DNA of 43,721 nucleotides from Methyloversatilis sp. Its GTDB lineage: Bacteria > Pseudomonadota > Gammaproteobacteria > Burkholderiales > Rhodocyclaceae. Below, one piece after another: positions 25,627 through 33,290 of the stretch; position 1 is the first letter of the stretch, and the number at the start of each line of letters is the position of its first letter. A program made the position numbers and the translations under genes. The notes below the pieces were generated by a model that saw only the letters and a list, made by a program, of their open reading frames with translations, did no database searches and was not told the DNA's origin. The stretch is from positions 1 through 43,721 of the forward strand of contig JAGNYW010000025.1 of the NCBI GenBank assembly GCA_017984755.1. The letters are read 5' to 3'.

Positions 25627-28005
25627 ATGCGGACTGTTGCGGTTCTGCATCGCCCGGTCACGCGCCACCGGCACTTGATGTTCGCGCTGCTGCTGCTGTT
25701 CGCGCTGCTGTGGCTGACCGATCGTGCGTTCCCGCCACCGCTGCCGGCGGGTGATGACGGCTTCATCGTGCTGGCACGCGACGGCAGCCCGCTGCGCGCA
25801 TGGCCGGGGGCCAACGGCGCATGGCGGTATCCGGTGTCGCCCGGTGAGGTGTCGCCGCGTTATGTCGAGGCATTGCTGGGTTACGAAGATCGCTGGTTCC
25901 GCCTGCACCCCGGCGTCAATCCGGCTTCGCTGGTGCGCGCCGCGTGGCAGTGGGCGACGCAGCGCCGCGTCGTGTCGGGCGGTTCGACCCTCACCATGCA
26001 GGTGGCGCGCATCCTCGAACCGGTGCCGCGCACGCCGCTCGGCAAGCTGCGCCAGATCGCCCGCGCGCTGCAGCTCGAATGGCATCTGTCGAAAGACGAC
26101 ATCCTCACGCTGTACCTTAACCACGCGCCGATGGGCGGCATCGTCGAAGGTGTGGAAATGGCCAGCCGCATTTACCTGGGCAAGCCGTCGCGCGACCTGA
26201 GCCATGCCGAAGCAGCGCTGCTCGCCACATTGCCGCGCGCGCCGAGCCGGCTGCGGCCGGACCGCTCGCCGCACGCGGCGCAGGCCGCGCGCGACCGCGT
26301 GCTGACGCGGCTTGAGAGTTTCGGCATCTGGACCCGCGACGTGGTGACCGATGCGCGCATCGAACCGGTCATCGCGCAGCGCGTGCAGGGCGTCTGGCTG
26401 GCGCCGCTGGCGGCAGAACGCCTGCGCGGCCAGACGAAGCGCTCGCAGCAGCACGGCGTCATGCGCGTCGCCAGCACGCTCGACCGCGAACTTCAGGCGA
26501 CGGTCGAGCGTCTGCTGGCCGATCGTGCCTCGGTACTGCCGCCGAAAGTATCCATCGCCGCGCTGGTCATGGAGGTCGATACGCTCGAGGTGCGCGCCTA
26601 CGCCGGTTCGGCCGATTTCACCGATGCCGGGCGCAGCGCGCACGTCGACATGGTGCGCGGCGTGCGCTCGCCGGGCTCCACCCTCAAGCCCTTTCTGTAT
26701 GCGATGGCGCTGGACGACGGCCTCATCCATTCCGAAAGTCTGCTCATCGACGCACCCCAGACCTTCGGCGGCTACCAGCCCGGTAACTTCCAGGCCGACT
26801 TTTCCGGGCCGGTCAGCGCCGCCGAGGCGCTGCAGCGCTCGCTCAACGTGCCCGCCGTCGACCTGCTCGACCAGCTCACCCCGCAGCGCTTCGCCAGCCA
26901 GCTTGCCGCCGGTGGCCTCAAGCTGCGCATCGCCACCGCCGAGCAAGCCAATCTCAGCCTCATCCTCGGTGGTGCCGGCGTCACGCTGGAAGAACTGGTC
27001 GGCGGCTACCGTGCGCTGGCCGCCGGCGGTCTGGCCGGCAAGCCCCGGCTGGTGCCGGACGCGCCGCTGGAGGAATCACGGCTGATGAGCGAAGGCGCTG
27101 CGTGGATCGTGCGTGACATCCTCGAGGGTGGCGGCCATCCCGACCGCCCGTTCGTCGAGGGCACCGCCGCTGCGCCGCTGGCCTGGAAAACCGGTACCAG
27201 CTTCGGCTTCCGCGACGCCTGGGCGGTCGGCGTGGCCGGTCGCCATGCGCTCGGCGTATGGATAGGGCGACCCGACGGCACGCCCAACCCGGGTTTCTTC
27301 GGTGCCAATGTCGCGGCGCCCTTGCTGAAGGACATCGCCGCCGCACTGCCGCACGAAGCGCCGCCCGCGCAGACCCGGCCCGCGTCGGTGCGACGGGTCG
27401 ACATCTGCTGGCCGCTCGGCGTGGCGGTTGCCGACACGCCCGCAGCGCTGTGTCACCGCCGGCGCAGCGCCTGGTCGCTGGCCGGCGCCGTACCGCCAAC
27501 CCGTCCGGACCGCATCGACGGCAGCAGTCTGCGGCAGACCATCCGGATCAACCCGGTCACCGGCCTGCGCACCGTGTCCGGCTGCGGAAACGGTCAGCGA
27601 GATGAAGCGCGGCGCGACATCGCCCGCTGGCCGGTGCTTCTGCAACCGTGGCTTGCCGGCTGGCTGCCCGCCGCTCAGCACCTGCCCGACTGGCAACCCG
27701 GTTGCACCCCCTCCGGCGCTGCCACCACCGCCACGCTGCGCATCGTCGGCCTCACCGAGGGCACCCGTCTGCGCCCCGCTCCGCGCCAGCGTCATGTGAC
27801 GCTGCAACTGCAGGTTCGCGGCGCGCAGGGCACGGTCTACTGGCTGCTTGACGGCCGGCGCATGCAACCGGGGGCAGGCGGAACGCTGTTGCTGGACGAA
27901 CCGGGCGAACACCGGCTGACGGCGATGGACGGCGAGGGACGGCATCACAGCGTGCGCTTCACGCTTGATCCGGCGCCAGGTGCGCGGGGTGTGCCCGCGC
28001 AGTGA
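25627..28005 (+). CDS. pbpC: Penicillin-binding protein 1C
   Basis: A 792-aa bifunctional class A enzyme with an N-terminal membrane anchor (LMFALLLLFALLWL, about 18-31). The glycosyltransferase domain has EDRWFRLHPGVNP and GGSTLTMQVARIL. The transpeptidase has the SxxK motif at Ser351 (SPGSTLKP), an SLN motif in RSLNVPAVD, and KTGTS at 521-525. A C-terminal BiPBP_C domain follows (about 695-785). Length is close to E. coli PBP1C (770). It acts at the outer face of the inner membrane and is thought to mend peptidoglycan near alpha-2-macroglobulin. It starts 3 bp after the DUF2007 gene. Confidence 0.95.
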   Translation: MRTVAVLHRPVTRHRHLMFALLLLFALLWLTDRAFPPPLPAGDDGFIVLARDGSPLRAWPGANGAWRYPVSPGEVSPRYVEALLGYEDRWFRLHPGVNPASLVRAAWQWATQRRVVSGGSTLTMQVARILEPVPRTPLGKLRQIARALQLEWHLSKDDILTLYLNHAPMGGIVEGVEMASRIYLGKPSRDLSHAEAALLATLPRAPSRLRPDRSPHAAQAARDRVLTRLESFGIWTRDVVTDARIEPVIAQRVQGVWLAPLAAERLRGQTKRSQQHGVMRVASTLDRELQATVERLLADRASVLPPKVSIAALVMEVDTLEVRAYAGSADFTDAGRSAHVDMVRGVRSPGSTLKPFLYAMALDDGLIHSESLLIDAPQTFGGYQPGNFQADFSGPVSAAEALQRSLNVPAVDLLDQLTPQRFASQLAAGGLKLRIATAEQANLSLILGGAGVTLEELVGGYRALAAGGLAGKPRLVPDAPLEESRLMSEGAAWIVRDILEGGGHPDRPFVEGTAAAPLAWKTGTSFGFRDAWAVGVAGRHALGVWIGRPDGTPNPGFFGANVAAPLLKDIAAALPHEAPPAQTRPASVRRVDICWPLGVAVADTPAALCHRRRSAWSLAGAVPPTRPDRIDGSSLRQTIRINPVTGLRTVSGCGNGQRDEARRDIARWPVLLQPWLAGWLPAAQHLPDWQPGCTPSGAATTATLRIVGLTEGTRLRPAPRQRHVTLQLQVRGAQGTVYWLLDGRRMQPGAGGTLLLDEPGEHRLTAMDGEGRHHSVRFTLDPAPGARGVPAQ

Positions 28006-28244
28006 GCGAATGCGCTGCCCGGTACGCAATCGACAGCAACGGGACGGTCACCGCTTCCCGCGGTCGGACATCAGCGGAGCGATGACTATCACTGACCTTG
28101 CCGGCGCAGGGGAACAGGTGTTCCGTTCGCGGGATTTTCCGTCGGGCGGCACCGCCACACCGTAGCGATATGGTTCGTTTCCGTGATCCGGGGTGAGCGT
28201 GCCTTGACACCCCCCCCGCCGCCGTGGCGACGATGCGTTCCGAC
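28006..28244. other. Gap after pbpC with no gene recognised
   Basis: About 240 bp with no convincing open frame. It holds a 14-bp inverted repeat, GGAACA-gg-TGTTCC (28111-28124), and a TTGACA (28204-28209) followed by a run of eight or nine C. The TTGACA could be a -35 box for the downstream leader, but no good -10 is at the right distance. Confidence 0.4.
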
Positions 28245-28331
28245 GGGCCGGGCCTGACGCCTGCATCGAATGCCGGCCCCGACCTTCCAGAAAATTCAAG
28301 CCGCTTGAATTCCAGTCAAGCGGCTTTTTTC
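28245..28331 (+). promoter_or_regulatory. Hairpin plus intrinsic terminator upstream of the cupin gene (attenuator-like leader or small RNA)
   Basis: A GGGCCGG/CCGGCCC inverted repeat (28245-28251 with 28273-28279) with a nested GCAT/ATGC hairpin is followed by a strong intrinsic terminator: 11-bp stem 28298-28308 with 28316-28326 and six T at 28325-28330. The cupin ATG is only 30 bp further on, which leaves no room for a promoter after the terminator. The terminator could simply end the pbpC message (long 3' UTR), end a small RNA, or control read-through into the cupin gene. Confidence 0.6.
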
Positions 28332-28360
28332 TTGCAGCAATTTCAATCATCAACCCGGGA

Positions 28361-28642
28361 ATGAACATGTCTCAGATCATCGTTGAACACAATCCGTCCG
28401 AAGACAAGCTGAAGCAGCTCGGCGTATCAGGCTGGGAAATCTGGGAAAAGGAAGTGTCGAAATTCCCGCTCGATTTCAGCATGACCGAAAGCGCCTACCT
28501 GCTCGAAGGCGAAATCCATGTCACCCCGCAGGGCGGCGAAAAGGTCGTGATCAAGGCGGGTGACTTCGTCGTGTTCCCGAAAGGCATGAAATCGATGTGG
28601 GAAGTGGTGAAGCCGCTGCGCAAGCACTACAGGCACAGCTGA
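28361..28642 (+). CDS. Small cupin-domain protein (DUF861/EutQ-like)
   Basis: A 93-aa single-domain cupin. The beta-barrel signature is seen in SAYLLEGEIHVTPQGGEKV and GDFVVFPKGMKSMWEVVKP. The usual metal-binding His of the first cupin motif are missing, as in other members of this short family; the only His residues are near the ends. Function is unknown for the family; roles in small-molecule binding have been proposed. ATG 28361 or 28367 may be the start. It is flanked by two intrinsic terminators and so forms its own short transcript. Confidence 0.85.
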   Translation: MNMSQIIVEHNPSEDKLKQLGVSGWEIWEKEVSKFPLDFSMTESAYLLEGEIHVTPQGGEKVVIKAGDFVVFPKGMKSMWEVVKPLRKHYRHS

Positions 28643-28676
28643 TCGGGTTGTCTGATAAGTGCGTTGCCATGAAGAC

Positions 28677-28705
28677 AAGGGCCTTGAATTTTCAAGGCCT
28701 TTTTT
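28677..28705 (+). terminator. Intrinsic terminator after the cupin gene
   Basis: A GGCCTTGAA/TTCAAGGCC stem (28680-28688 with 28691-28699) is followed by six T (28700-28705), 37 bp after the cupin stop. It also lies at the 3' end of the toxin remnant on the other strand; on that strand the A run gives some T-tract as well, so it may work both ways. Confidence 0.85.
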
Positions 28706-28985
28706 CATTCGTGCCTGTCATTATTGAACCGCTCGATATCAGCGTTGAAGTCGCGCATCAGCTGTTCGGGTAACGAGACGGCACAGGCGCCCTGCATGTA
28801 CCGATGTGTCCTTGATCGCCTTTGCCGCGTTCGTCGCCTTGTCGCACGACACATGCGCCGCCGAGTACATGGGCCGGCAGGTATCTGAACGGATGACCGG
28901 GCGGCGGAGCAGCCTCGGGCAAGCGCCAGACGACGATCTCTGCAGATGCATCGGGCAGGATGCCGTGCAGGCGGGTGGTCGGCAT
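28705..28985 (-). pseudogene. TumE/DUF6516-like toxin remnant, frameshifted
   Basis: Two frames together make a protein that resembles the about 95-aa DUF6516/TumE toxin family. The first frame from ATG 28985 reads MPTTRLHGILPDASAEIVVW, then HPFRYLPAHVLGG and GDERGKGDQGHIG, matching the family's 'W+P..., KYR, YDNERGKGDHRH' pattern. It then runs off into PVPSRYPNS and stops at 28758. A second frame picks up the expected C-terminus (VSLPEQLMRDFNADIERF) and ends at 28705. The join would be a single frameshift near 28765-28780. The TumA antitoxin normally follows the toxin; here a terminator and the cupin gene follow, so the partner is lost. Family similarity is from memory of the motif pattern. 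Confidence 0.55.
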
Positions 28986-29281
28986 GGCGGGTACGTTGCA
29001 GGAAATCAGAACAACGTCGCATGTTGTCGATCGATCCGGTGGAGGGGCAGCGTGATTTTTCGTGCGCTCCGGCGCGTCTGCGGGTTTCATGGTGCATCAT
29101 CGACACCCGGAGGCCGTCTGCTTTGCAGGCGGTTCGATTGGCGAAGCCAGCCTCACGCGGCTGACCACTGCATTCACAAGCATCCTTCGTTTGCAGGCGC
29201 GCACTTCAACATCAAGACGGGGCGGTTGCCCCGGTTACCTCGCAGGCTCGCCCTGAGATCGTCGTCTGTCGGGAGAATGCA

Positions 29282-30214
29282 TTGAGTCCTGCCGCGCCGC
29301 ACATGCTGTCTGCCGATTCCGCAGGATTGCCTGATGCGACCCTCGTGGCGGACATGCATCACGATGCGGCGCACAGTTTCGACTTGCCGGCGGATCTTTT
29401 GCGCGAGTTGCGGCCGGGGGTGATTTTTCCGATCTGCTTCGATGCGCTGCTGCGCATGCGGCAGATGCTGCGCATGCAGGATGCGACGCCACGGCAGCTT
29501 GCCGGCGCGGTATTGGTCGACCCGCTGGTATGCGCGCGGCTGCTGAGGCGCGCGAACCGGTCGCGGCCGGCAACGCCGATAACGGGTATCCGCAATGCGC
29601 TGATGCGGGTTGGCGCGGAGCGCACCCGGCGCATCGCCAGTGCGGTGTCGGGCGGGCAGATCGACTGTGCGCGGCAGCTCACGCATGTCGATGTACTGTC
29701 GCACCGGCTTTGGCTGCACACGCTGCGTACGGCGGCCGGGGCTTTCGTCATCGCGCAGCGCCTGACCTCGATCGACCCGGACGAGGCGATGACGGCGGGG
29801 CTGCTGCACGATATCGGAACCTTCCATCTGCTTGACCGCCTGGTCCGCCATCCGCATGCGACCTTGACCTTGCAGGCCATGATCGGGCGGATTCTCGAAT
29901 GGCATGAAGCCATCGGAGAATCGTTGCTGCATTCGCTCGGTGTGCCGGTGGTGCTGATCGAGGCGATGCGCGACCACGAGCAGCCGCGCGTAGCGCCCGC
30001 CACGCTGCACACACTGTCCGATGTGGTGTTCATCGCCAATGTACTGGCCGGCGGTGCGACCGAGCTGTATGGCGACCCGGTATGCCACGTGAGCCAGCGC
30101 CCCGATCCGGTGCGCGAGCGCTTCGCCGGACTGCTGCCGGACATCGAGCAGGAATTCGCCGCGCTGCGCGGCGTGCCGGTCGATCACGTGCCGGCGGATC
30201 AGCGACGGCCGTGA
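29282..30214 (+). CDS. HDOD-domain signalling protein
   Basis: A 310-aa protein dominated by an HDOD domain (about 50-250): LRPGVIFPICFDALLRMRQM, a helix ending in LVDPLVCARLLRRANRS and an HD-like GLLHDIGTFHLLD. HDOD proteins resemble HD phosphohydrolases but usually lack activity and act in signalling or gene regulation. The start is uncertain: TTG 29282 or ATG 29303; an upstream ATG reads into a stop at once. It converges with the methylofuran genes. The 296 bp upstream (28986-29281) show no gene. Confidence 0.82.
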   Translation: MSPAAPHMLSADSAGLPDATLVADMHHDAAHSFDLPADLLRELRPGVIFPICFDALLRMRQMLRMQDATPRQLAGAVLVDPLVCARLLRRANRSRPATPITGIRNALMRVGAERTRRIASAVSGGQIDCARQLTHVDVLSHRLWLHTLRTAAGAFVIAQRLTSIDPDEAMTAGLLHDIGTFHLLDRLVRHPHATLTLQAMIGRILEWHEAIGESLLHSLGVPVVLIEAMRDHEQPRVAPATLHTLSDVVFIANVLAGGATELYGDPVCHVSQRPDPVRERFAGLLPDIEQEFAALRGVPVDHVPADQRRP

Positions 30215-30358
30215 TCGCCTGCTGTACCGGCCAGGAAACCCCCCGCAGGATCGATGTCCAGTGCCGGTTTGCGATCAATGGGCGGCGCGGGGAAAGCGGA
30301 GCAGCGACCGCTGCCCGCGGAGCCGGAACTCCATGCAGGGCCGGCGCGGGCCGCCCCC

Positions 30359-30380
30359 GGAAAAAAGCGGTATGCCGCTC
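30359..30380 (-). terminator. Intrinsic terminator of the methylofuran operon
   Basis: Read on the minus strand, a short AGCGG/CCGCT stem with a four-base loop is followed by six T (the A run at 30361-30366). It lies about 60 bp after the stop of mfnE. The stem is short (5 bp), so efficiency is moderate. Confidence 0.6.
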
Positions 30381-30439
30381 AAGGTTCCGCTGCCGTGCCG
30401 ATCAGCCCGTTTGGCACTGTGATCCGGCATCGAATCCGG

Positions 30440-31033
30440 TCAGCCGCACCCTTTCGCTTGCCCGGGTAACGGGCCGTCGGCCTGGGTGAGTTGCACCTCG
30501 ATGCCGCTCCCGGCGGCCAGGTTCGGCAGCCATGCGTCGACGATGCCGCGCCCGGCCAGCGCAGCCAGCGGTTCATCCGGAATTTCGCACGACTTCACCA
30601 GTAGCACGCGCGGCAGACCGAGCCGGTGTGCGAGCCATACCGCGAGGCTGTCGGATGTGACGCGCCAGTCGCGCGGCAGGTCGAGCCGGGTGTCCAGTTC
30701 GCGCGCGGGCATCCACACCGGAGTGCGGCCGGCAGCGCAGAGACCGGTCATCCGCGACATTTCGTCGGCCGCGACCAGACCGGGACGGGATTCGGCGAGC
30801 ATCAGTGCGTACTGATCCATGGCGCGCAGCGCCATGCGGTGCGCGACGTCGTCGGGAAATCCCCAGCGCGCCTGGCTGGCACGGACCGCGTCGGCAAACG
30901 GCCCGCCTCCGGCAACGACCACACACTGCCCGGCGTGCTCGCCGCCCAGCCAGTCGCACCAGCGCTCAAGCCGGCCATCGTTCGGGTTGCTCAGCAGGCT
31001 GCCGCCGAGCTTGATGACAAGTGGGGCGCTCAT
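30440..31033 (-). CDS. mfnE: Amino-acid-kinase-fold methylofuran biosynthesis enzyme MfnE
   Basis: A 197-aa protein of the amino acid kinase superfamily: KLGGSLLS at residues 8-15 is the nucleotide-binding start, VVVAGGGPFADAVR the glycine-rich second motif, and TSDSLAVWLAHRLG plus LLVKSC the C-terminal pair. It is a short archaeal-type aspartokinase/uridylate kinase relative (COG2054 type). In methanogens MfnE turns aminomethylfuran phosphate into the diphosphate used to build methanofuran; methylotrophs with tetrahydromethanopterin carry homologues for methylofuran. It is third in the mfnD-mfnF-mfnE order, 173 bp after mfnF. Confidence in the family is high; the assignment as MfnE depends on context. 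Confidence 0.82.
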   Translation of the reverse strand: MSAPLVIKLGGSLLSNPNDGRLERWCDWLGGEHAGQCVVVAGGGPFADAVRASQARWGFPDDVAHRMALRAMDQYALMLAESRPGLVAADEMSRMTGLCAAGRTPVWMPARELDTRLDLPRDWRVTSDSLAVWLAHRLGLPRVLLVKSCEIPDEPLAALAGRGIVDAWLPNLAAGSGIEVQLTQADGPLPGQAKGCG

Positions 31034-31206
31034 GCCATGTGGCTGCGGACCGATGCGTTCGGGGCGGACGACGGGATATCGCGTACCGCACGCGTCCGCA
31101 GCAGGCGCCCCTGTGCTCGGCCGGGACGACGACAGGGCACCCGGCTTGATCCGGACCGATCCACCGTGTCCGCGTCATCCGCGGCGAAGTGCTCGACCCT
31201 CATCGC

Positions 31207-32247
31207 TCAACCTGCTGCCAGCAGCGCCACCGCAACCGCCGGCGCACAGGTGCTTGCGTCGCCGGCGCAGTCATCGGTGCAGTGGTCGGCGAGCAGTTGC
31301 TGCAGCGGAAGCGCAGGGCGGCCCAGTTGCCGCGCCAGCTCGATGGCAACGAAATGACCGGCACCTGCACACACCACCGGTGCACCGGCCGACAGCGATG
31401 CGATGCCGGGCAGCGTGCCGGCGGCGTCGGCCAGCGTGGCGATCTGTGCGTCGGAAAATGCGCCGGCCAGTGCGCGCCAGTCGGCGATCGATCCATCCGC
31501 CATGTCGCGACCGATCATGCGGGCGATGCGACGCGCGCTGGCCTCGGGTGTCTTCATGCCGCCGTCGGCGGTCGGATAGTGGTCGGCGTCTTCCGGCAGC
31601 AGACCGAGCAGGCGCCAGACATCGGAGGTGGTGGCGAAGTGTTCGGCCATCACGCGGTAGCTTTGCCCCTTGAACGGAACCTTCTGCGCAATCGCCATGA
31701 GCGGGGTGCGCACCACGCCGGCATAGACCAGTTCACCGCTGATCAGCCGGTCGGCATCGCTGCGGCTGGTGCCAGCCACGCCGTGGTCGATCACGATCAG
31801 ATCGCTGGTGGTGCTGCCGATGTCGGCCAGCAGTGCCTGCGGGCAGCGGGAGGCGATCCATTGTGCCGTTGCCAGCCAGTTCGCCGATGCAATGTCGTCC
31901 GCATGATCGGCGGCCTGGGCGGGCGTGAGCCAGCCGGCGCGACCCGCAAACAGCGTGATCGCCCCCGGCAGGTTTGCTTCGAGATGCTGCGTGATGCCGA
32001 TGACGCCACCGGTGCGCGAGTCGAACAGGTCGACCATCTCGCCGGTCATCGTGACCGCATGCCGGTTGCTTGCGCCGAGCGCTGAACGTGCCTGGGCCAG
32101 CGCGGCATCGAGGCGGTCCAGACCCTGCCACAGCGGGCAGGCGATCTGCACAACGCCGGTCACGCGCCCGTTGTCGACGCGGGCCGCCTTGAGATGTGCG
32201 CCGCCGATGTCCCAGCCGATCAGGTGGGTGTCAGTAGATTTCGTCAT
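31207..32247 (-). CDS. mfnF: Hydantoinase/ASKHA-like methylofuran biosynthesis protein MfnF
   Basis: A 346-aa protein often labelled 'H4MPT-linked C1 transfer pathway protein' (COG1548). The N-terminal phosphate-1 motif is GWDIGGAHLKAARV (about residues 11-24) and DIGSTTSDLIVIDHG is the second ASKHA-type motif (about 141-155). In methanogens MfnF joins the aminomethylfuran unit to the tyramine-glutamate part of the cofactor. Methylofuran then serves as formyl carrier for the formyltransferase/hydrolase complex in methylotrophs. Its start overlaps the end of mfnD by 17 bp, so translation is coupled. The role in this organism is by homology. Confidence 0.85.
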   Translation of the reverse strand: MTKSTDTHLIGWDIGGAHLKAARVDNGRVTGVVQIACPLWQGLDRLDAALAQARSALGASNRHAVTMTGEMVDLFDSRTGGVIGITQHLEANLPGAITLFAGRAGWLTPAQAADHADDIASANWLATAQWIASRCPQALLADIGSTTSDLIVIDHGVAGTSRSDADRLISGELVYAGVVRTPLMAIAQKVPFKGQSYRVMAEHFATTSDVWRLLGLLPEDADHYPTADGGMKTPEASARRIARMIGRDMADGSIADWRALAGAFSDAQIATLADAAGTLPGIASLSAGAPVVCAGAGHFVAIELARQLGRPALPLQQLLADHCTDDCAGDASTCAPAVAVALLAAG

Positions 32248-33280
32248 GGAATGTTCGAGGGTTGACCAGATCGAGGTTCATGGAGCCGATGCCGGCATGC
32301 GGGCGTGGCAGCAACTGACCACGGGCCGCCGCCAGTGTGGCGGCGAGCAGGTTTAAGCCGAGCGTGCTGCGCAGCGCGCAGGCCGATGTGCTGAATCGAG
32401 GATTGATTTCGACTACGAGCGGTCCGTCGTCAGTGTGCAGCAGATCTACACCCACGTGGCCGAGCAGCCCGGGCAGGGCGGCAGCGATGCGTGTGGCCAG
32501 CGCTGAGTAGCGTGCGTCCGGCGTCACTTCACCCACACCCAGTGCGGCCAGCGACACACGGTCGCCGTCGTGCCTGAGGTATTGCCGGTTGACCGACAGC
32601 AGCACCGCCTCGCCGCGCGCGCACAGCAGATTCATGCTGCGCGCTTCGCCTGCGAACCACGGCTGGGCGATGTGACCGCTGCCGCGCGCGCGCAATGCGC
32701 GTGCGGCAGCGAGGTGATCATCGACGATCTGCAGGCCGTCGCAGCCGGCACCATCGTCGGGTTTCACGACCCAGCGGCCCGGCGTGCCGGTCAGCCGGCC
32801 GATGCGATCGGGATCGGCATGGTGCGGCAGCACGGCGATGCCGTTCAGGGCGAGATGATCGGCGGTGCGCGATTTCGATCCGGCAATGCGGCAGGCCTCG
32901 GCATCGCAGCCGAGCAGCAGCCGGCCCGATGCTTCGACACGGTCGACCAGCGACGCCAGCACGCCACCGGTTTCCGGGGCCAGCACGATGGCCGCATCGC
33001 AGCGATCGAGTGCTGCATCGAAAGCCGTCTCGAAAACGCCGGCGTTCGCGATGGTGATGCATTCGGTGATGTTCTGGGTGACGCCACGGGTCGCGCGGTC
33101 ATCGAGCCCGGGCAGGCGGCCGTCGCGCAGCGTCACCACCCCGGTGCCCGGCAGATCGCCCGCGTCGCGCAGCAGGGCGTCCAGCATCAGCGTTCCTTCG
33201 TACAGCAGCGAGGCGGGCAGCGGCCGATCGGCCAGTCCACCGCCGGTGATAAACTCGAACACGAAAATGCGCTGCTTCAT
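32231..33280 (-). CDS. mfnD: ATP-grasp ligase of methylofuran biosynthesis MfnD
   Basis: A 349-aa ATP-grasp protein starting at ATG 33280 (MKQRIFVFEFITGGGLAD, the normal N-terminus of this COG2232/1821-type family); longer frames enter the divergent gene. It has the WVVKPDDGAGCDGLQI loop that covers ATP and the VEINPRFSTSACALRS metal-binding strand. In methanogens MfnD joins glutamate to tyramine as an early step of methanofuran synthesis. No Shine-Dalgarno is seen before this ATG and only 10 bp separate it from the start of the divergent HisA-like gene, so a leaderless or read-in mRNA is possible. It leads the operon mfnD-mfnF-mfnE. Confidence 0.85.
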   Translation of the reverse strand: MKQRIFVFEFITGGGLADRPLPASLLYEGTLMLDALLRDAGDLPGTGVVTLRDGRLPGLDDRATRGVTQNITECITIANAGVFETAFDAALDRCDAAIVLAPETGGVLASLVDRVEASGRLLLGCDAEACRIAGSKSRTADHLALNGIAVLPHHADPDRIGRLTGTPGRWVVKPDDGAGCDGLQIVDDHLAAARALRARGSGHIAQPWFAGEARSMNLLCARGEAVLLSVNRQYLRHDGDRVSLAALGVGEVTPDARYSALATRIAAALPGLLGHVGVDLLHTDDGPLVVEINPRFSTSACALRSTLGLNLLAATLAAARGQLLPRPHAGIGSMNLDLVNPRTFHDEIY

Positions 33281-33290
33281 ATAAGGGTTC

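Noticed and set aside
25174-26946. 590-codon minus-strand frame opposite pbpC
   Set aside because: Shadow of pbpC, with Arg/His-rich composition and no motif.
28111-28124. GGAACA-gg-TGTTCC as a riboswitch or known operator
   Set aside because: No conserved riboswitch core around it and no known operator consensus that I can match with confidence.
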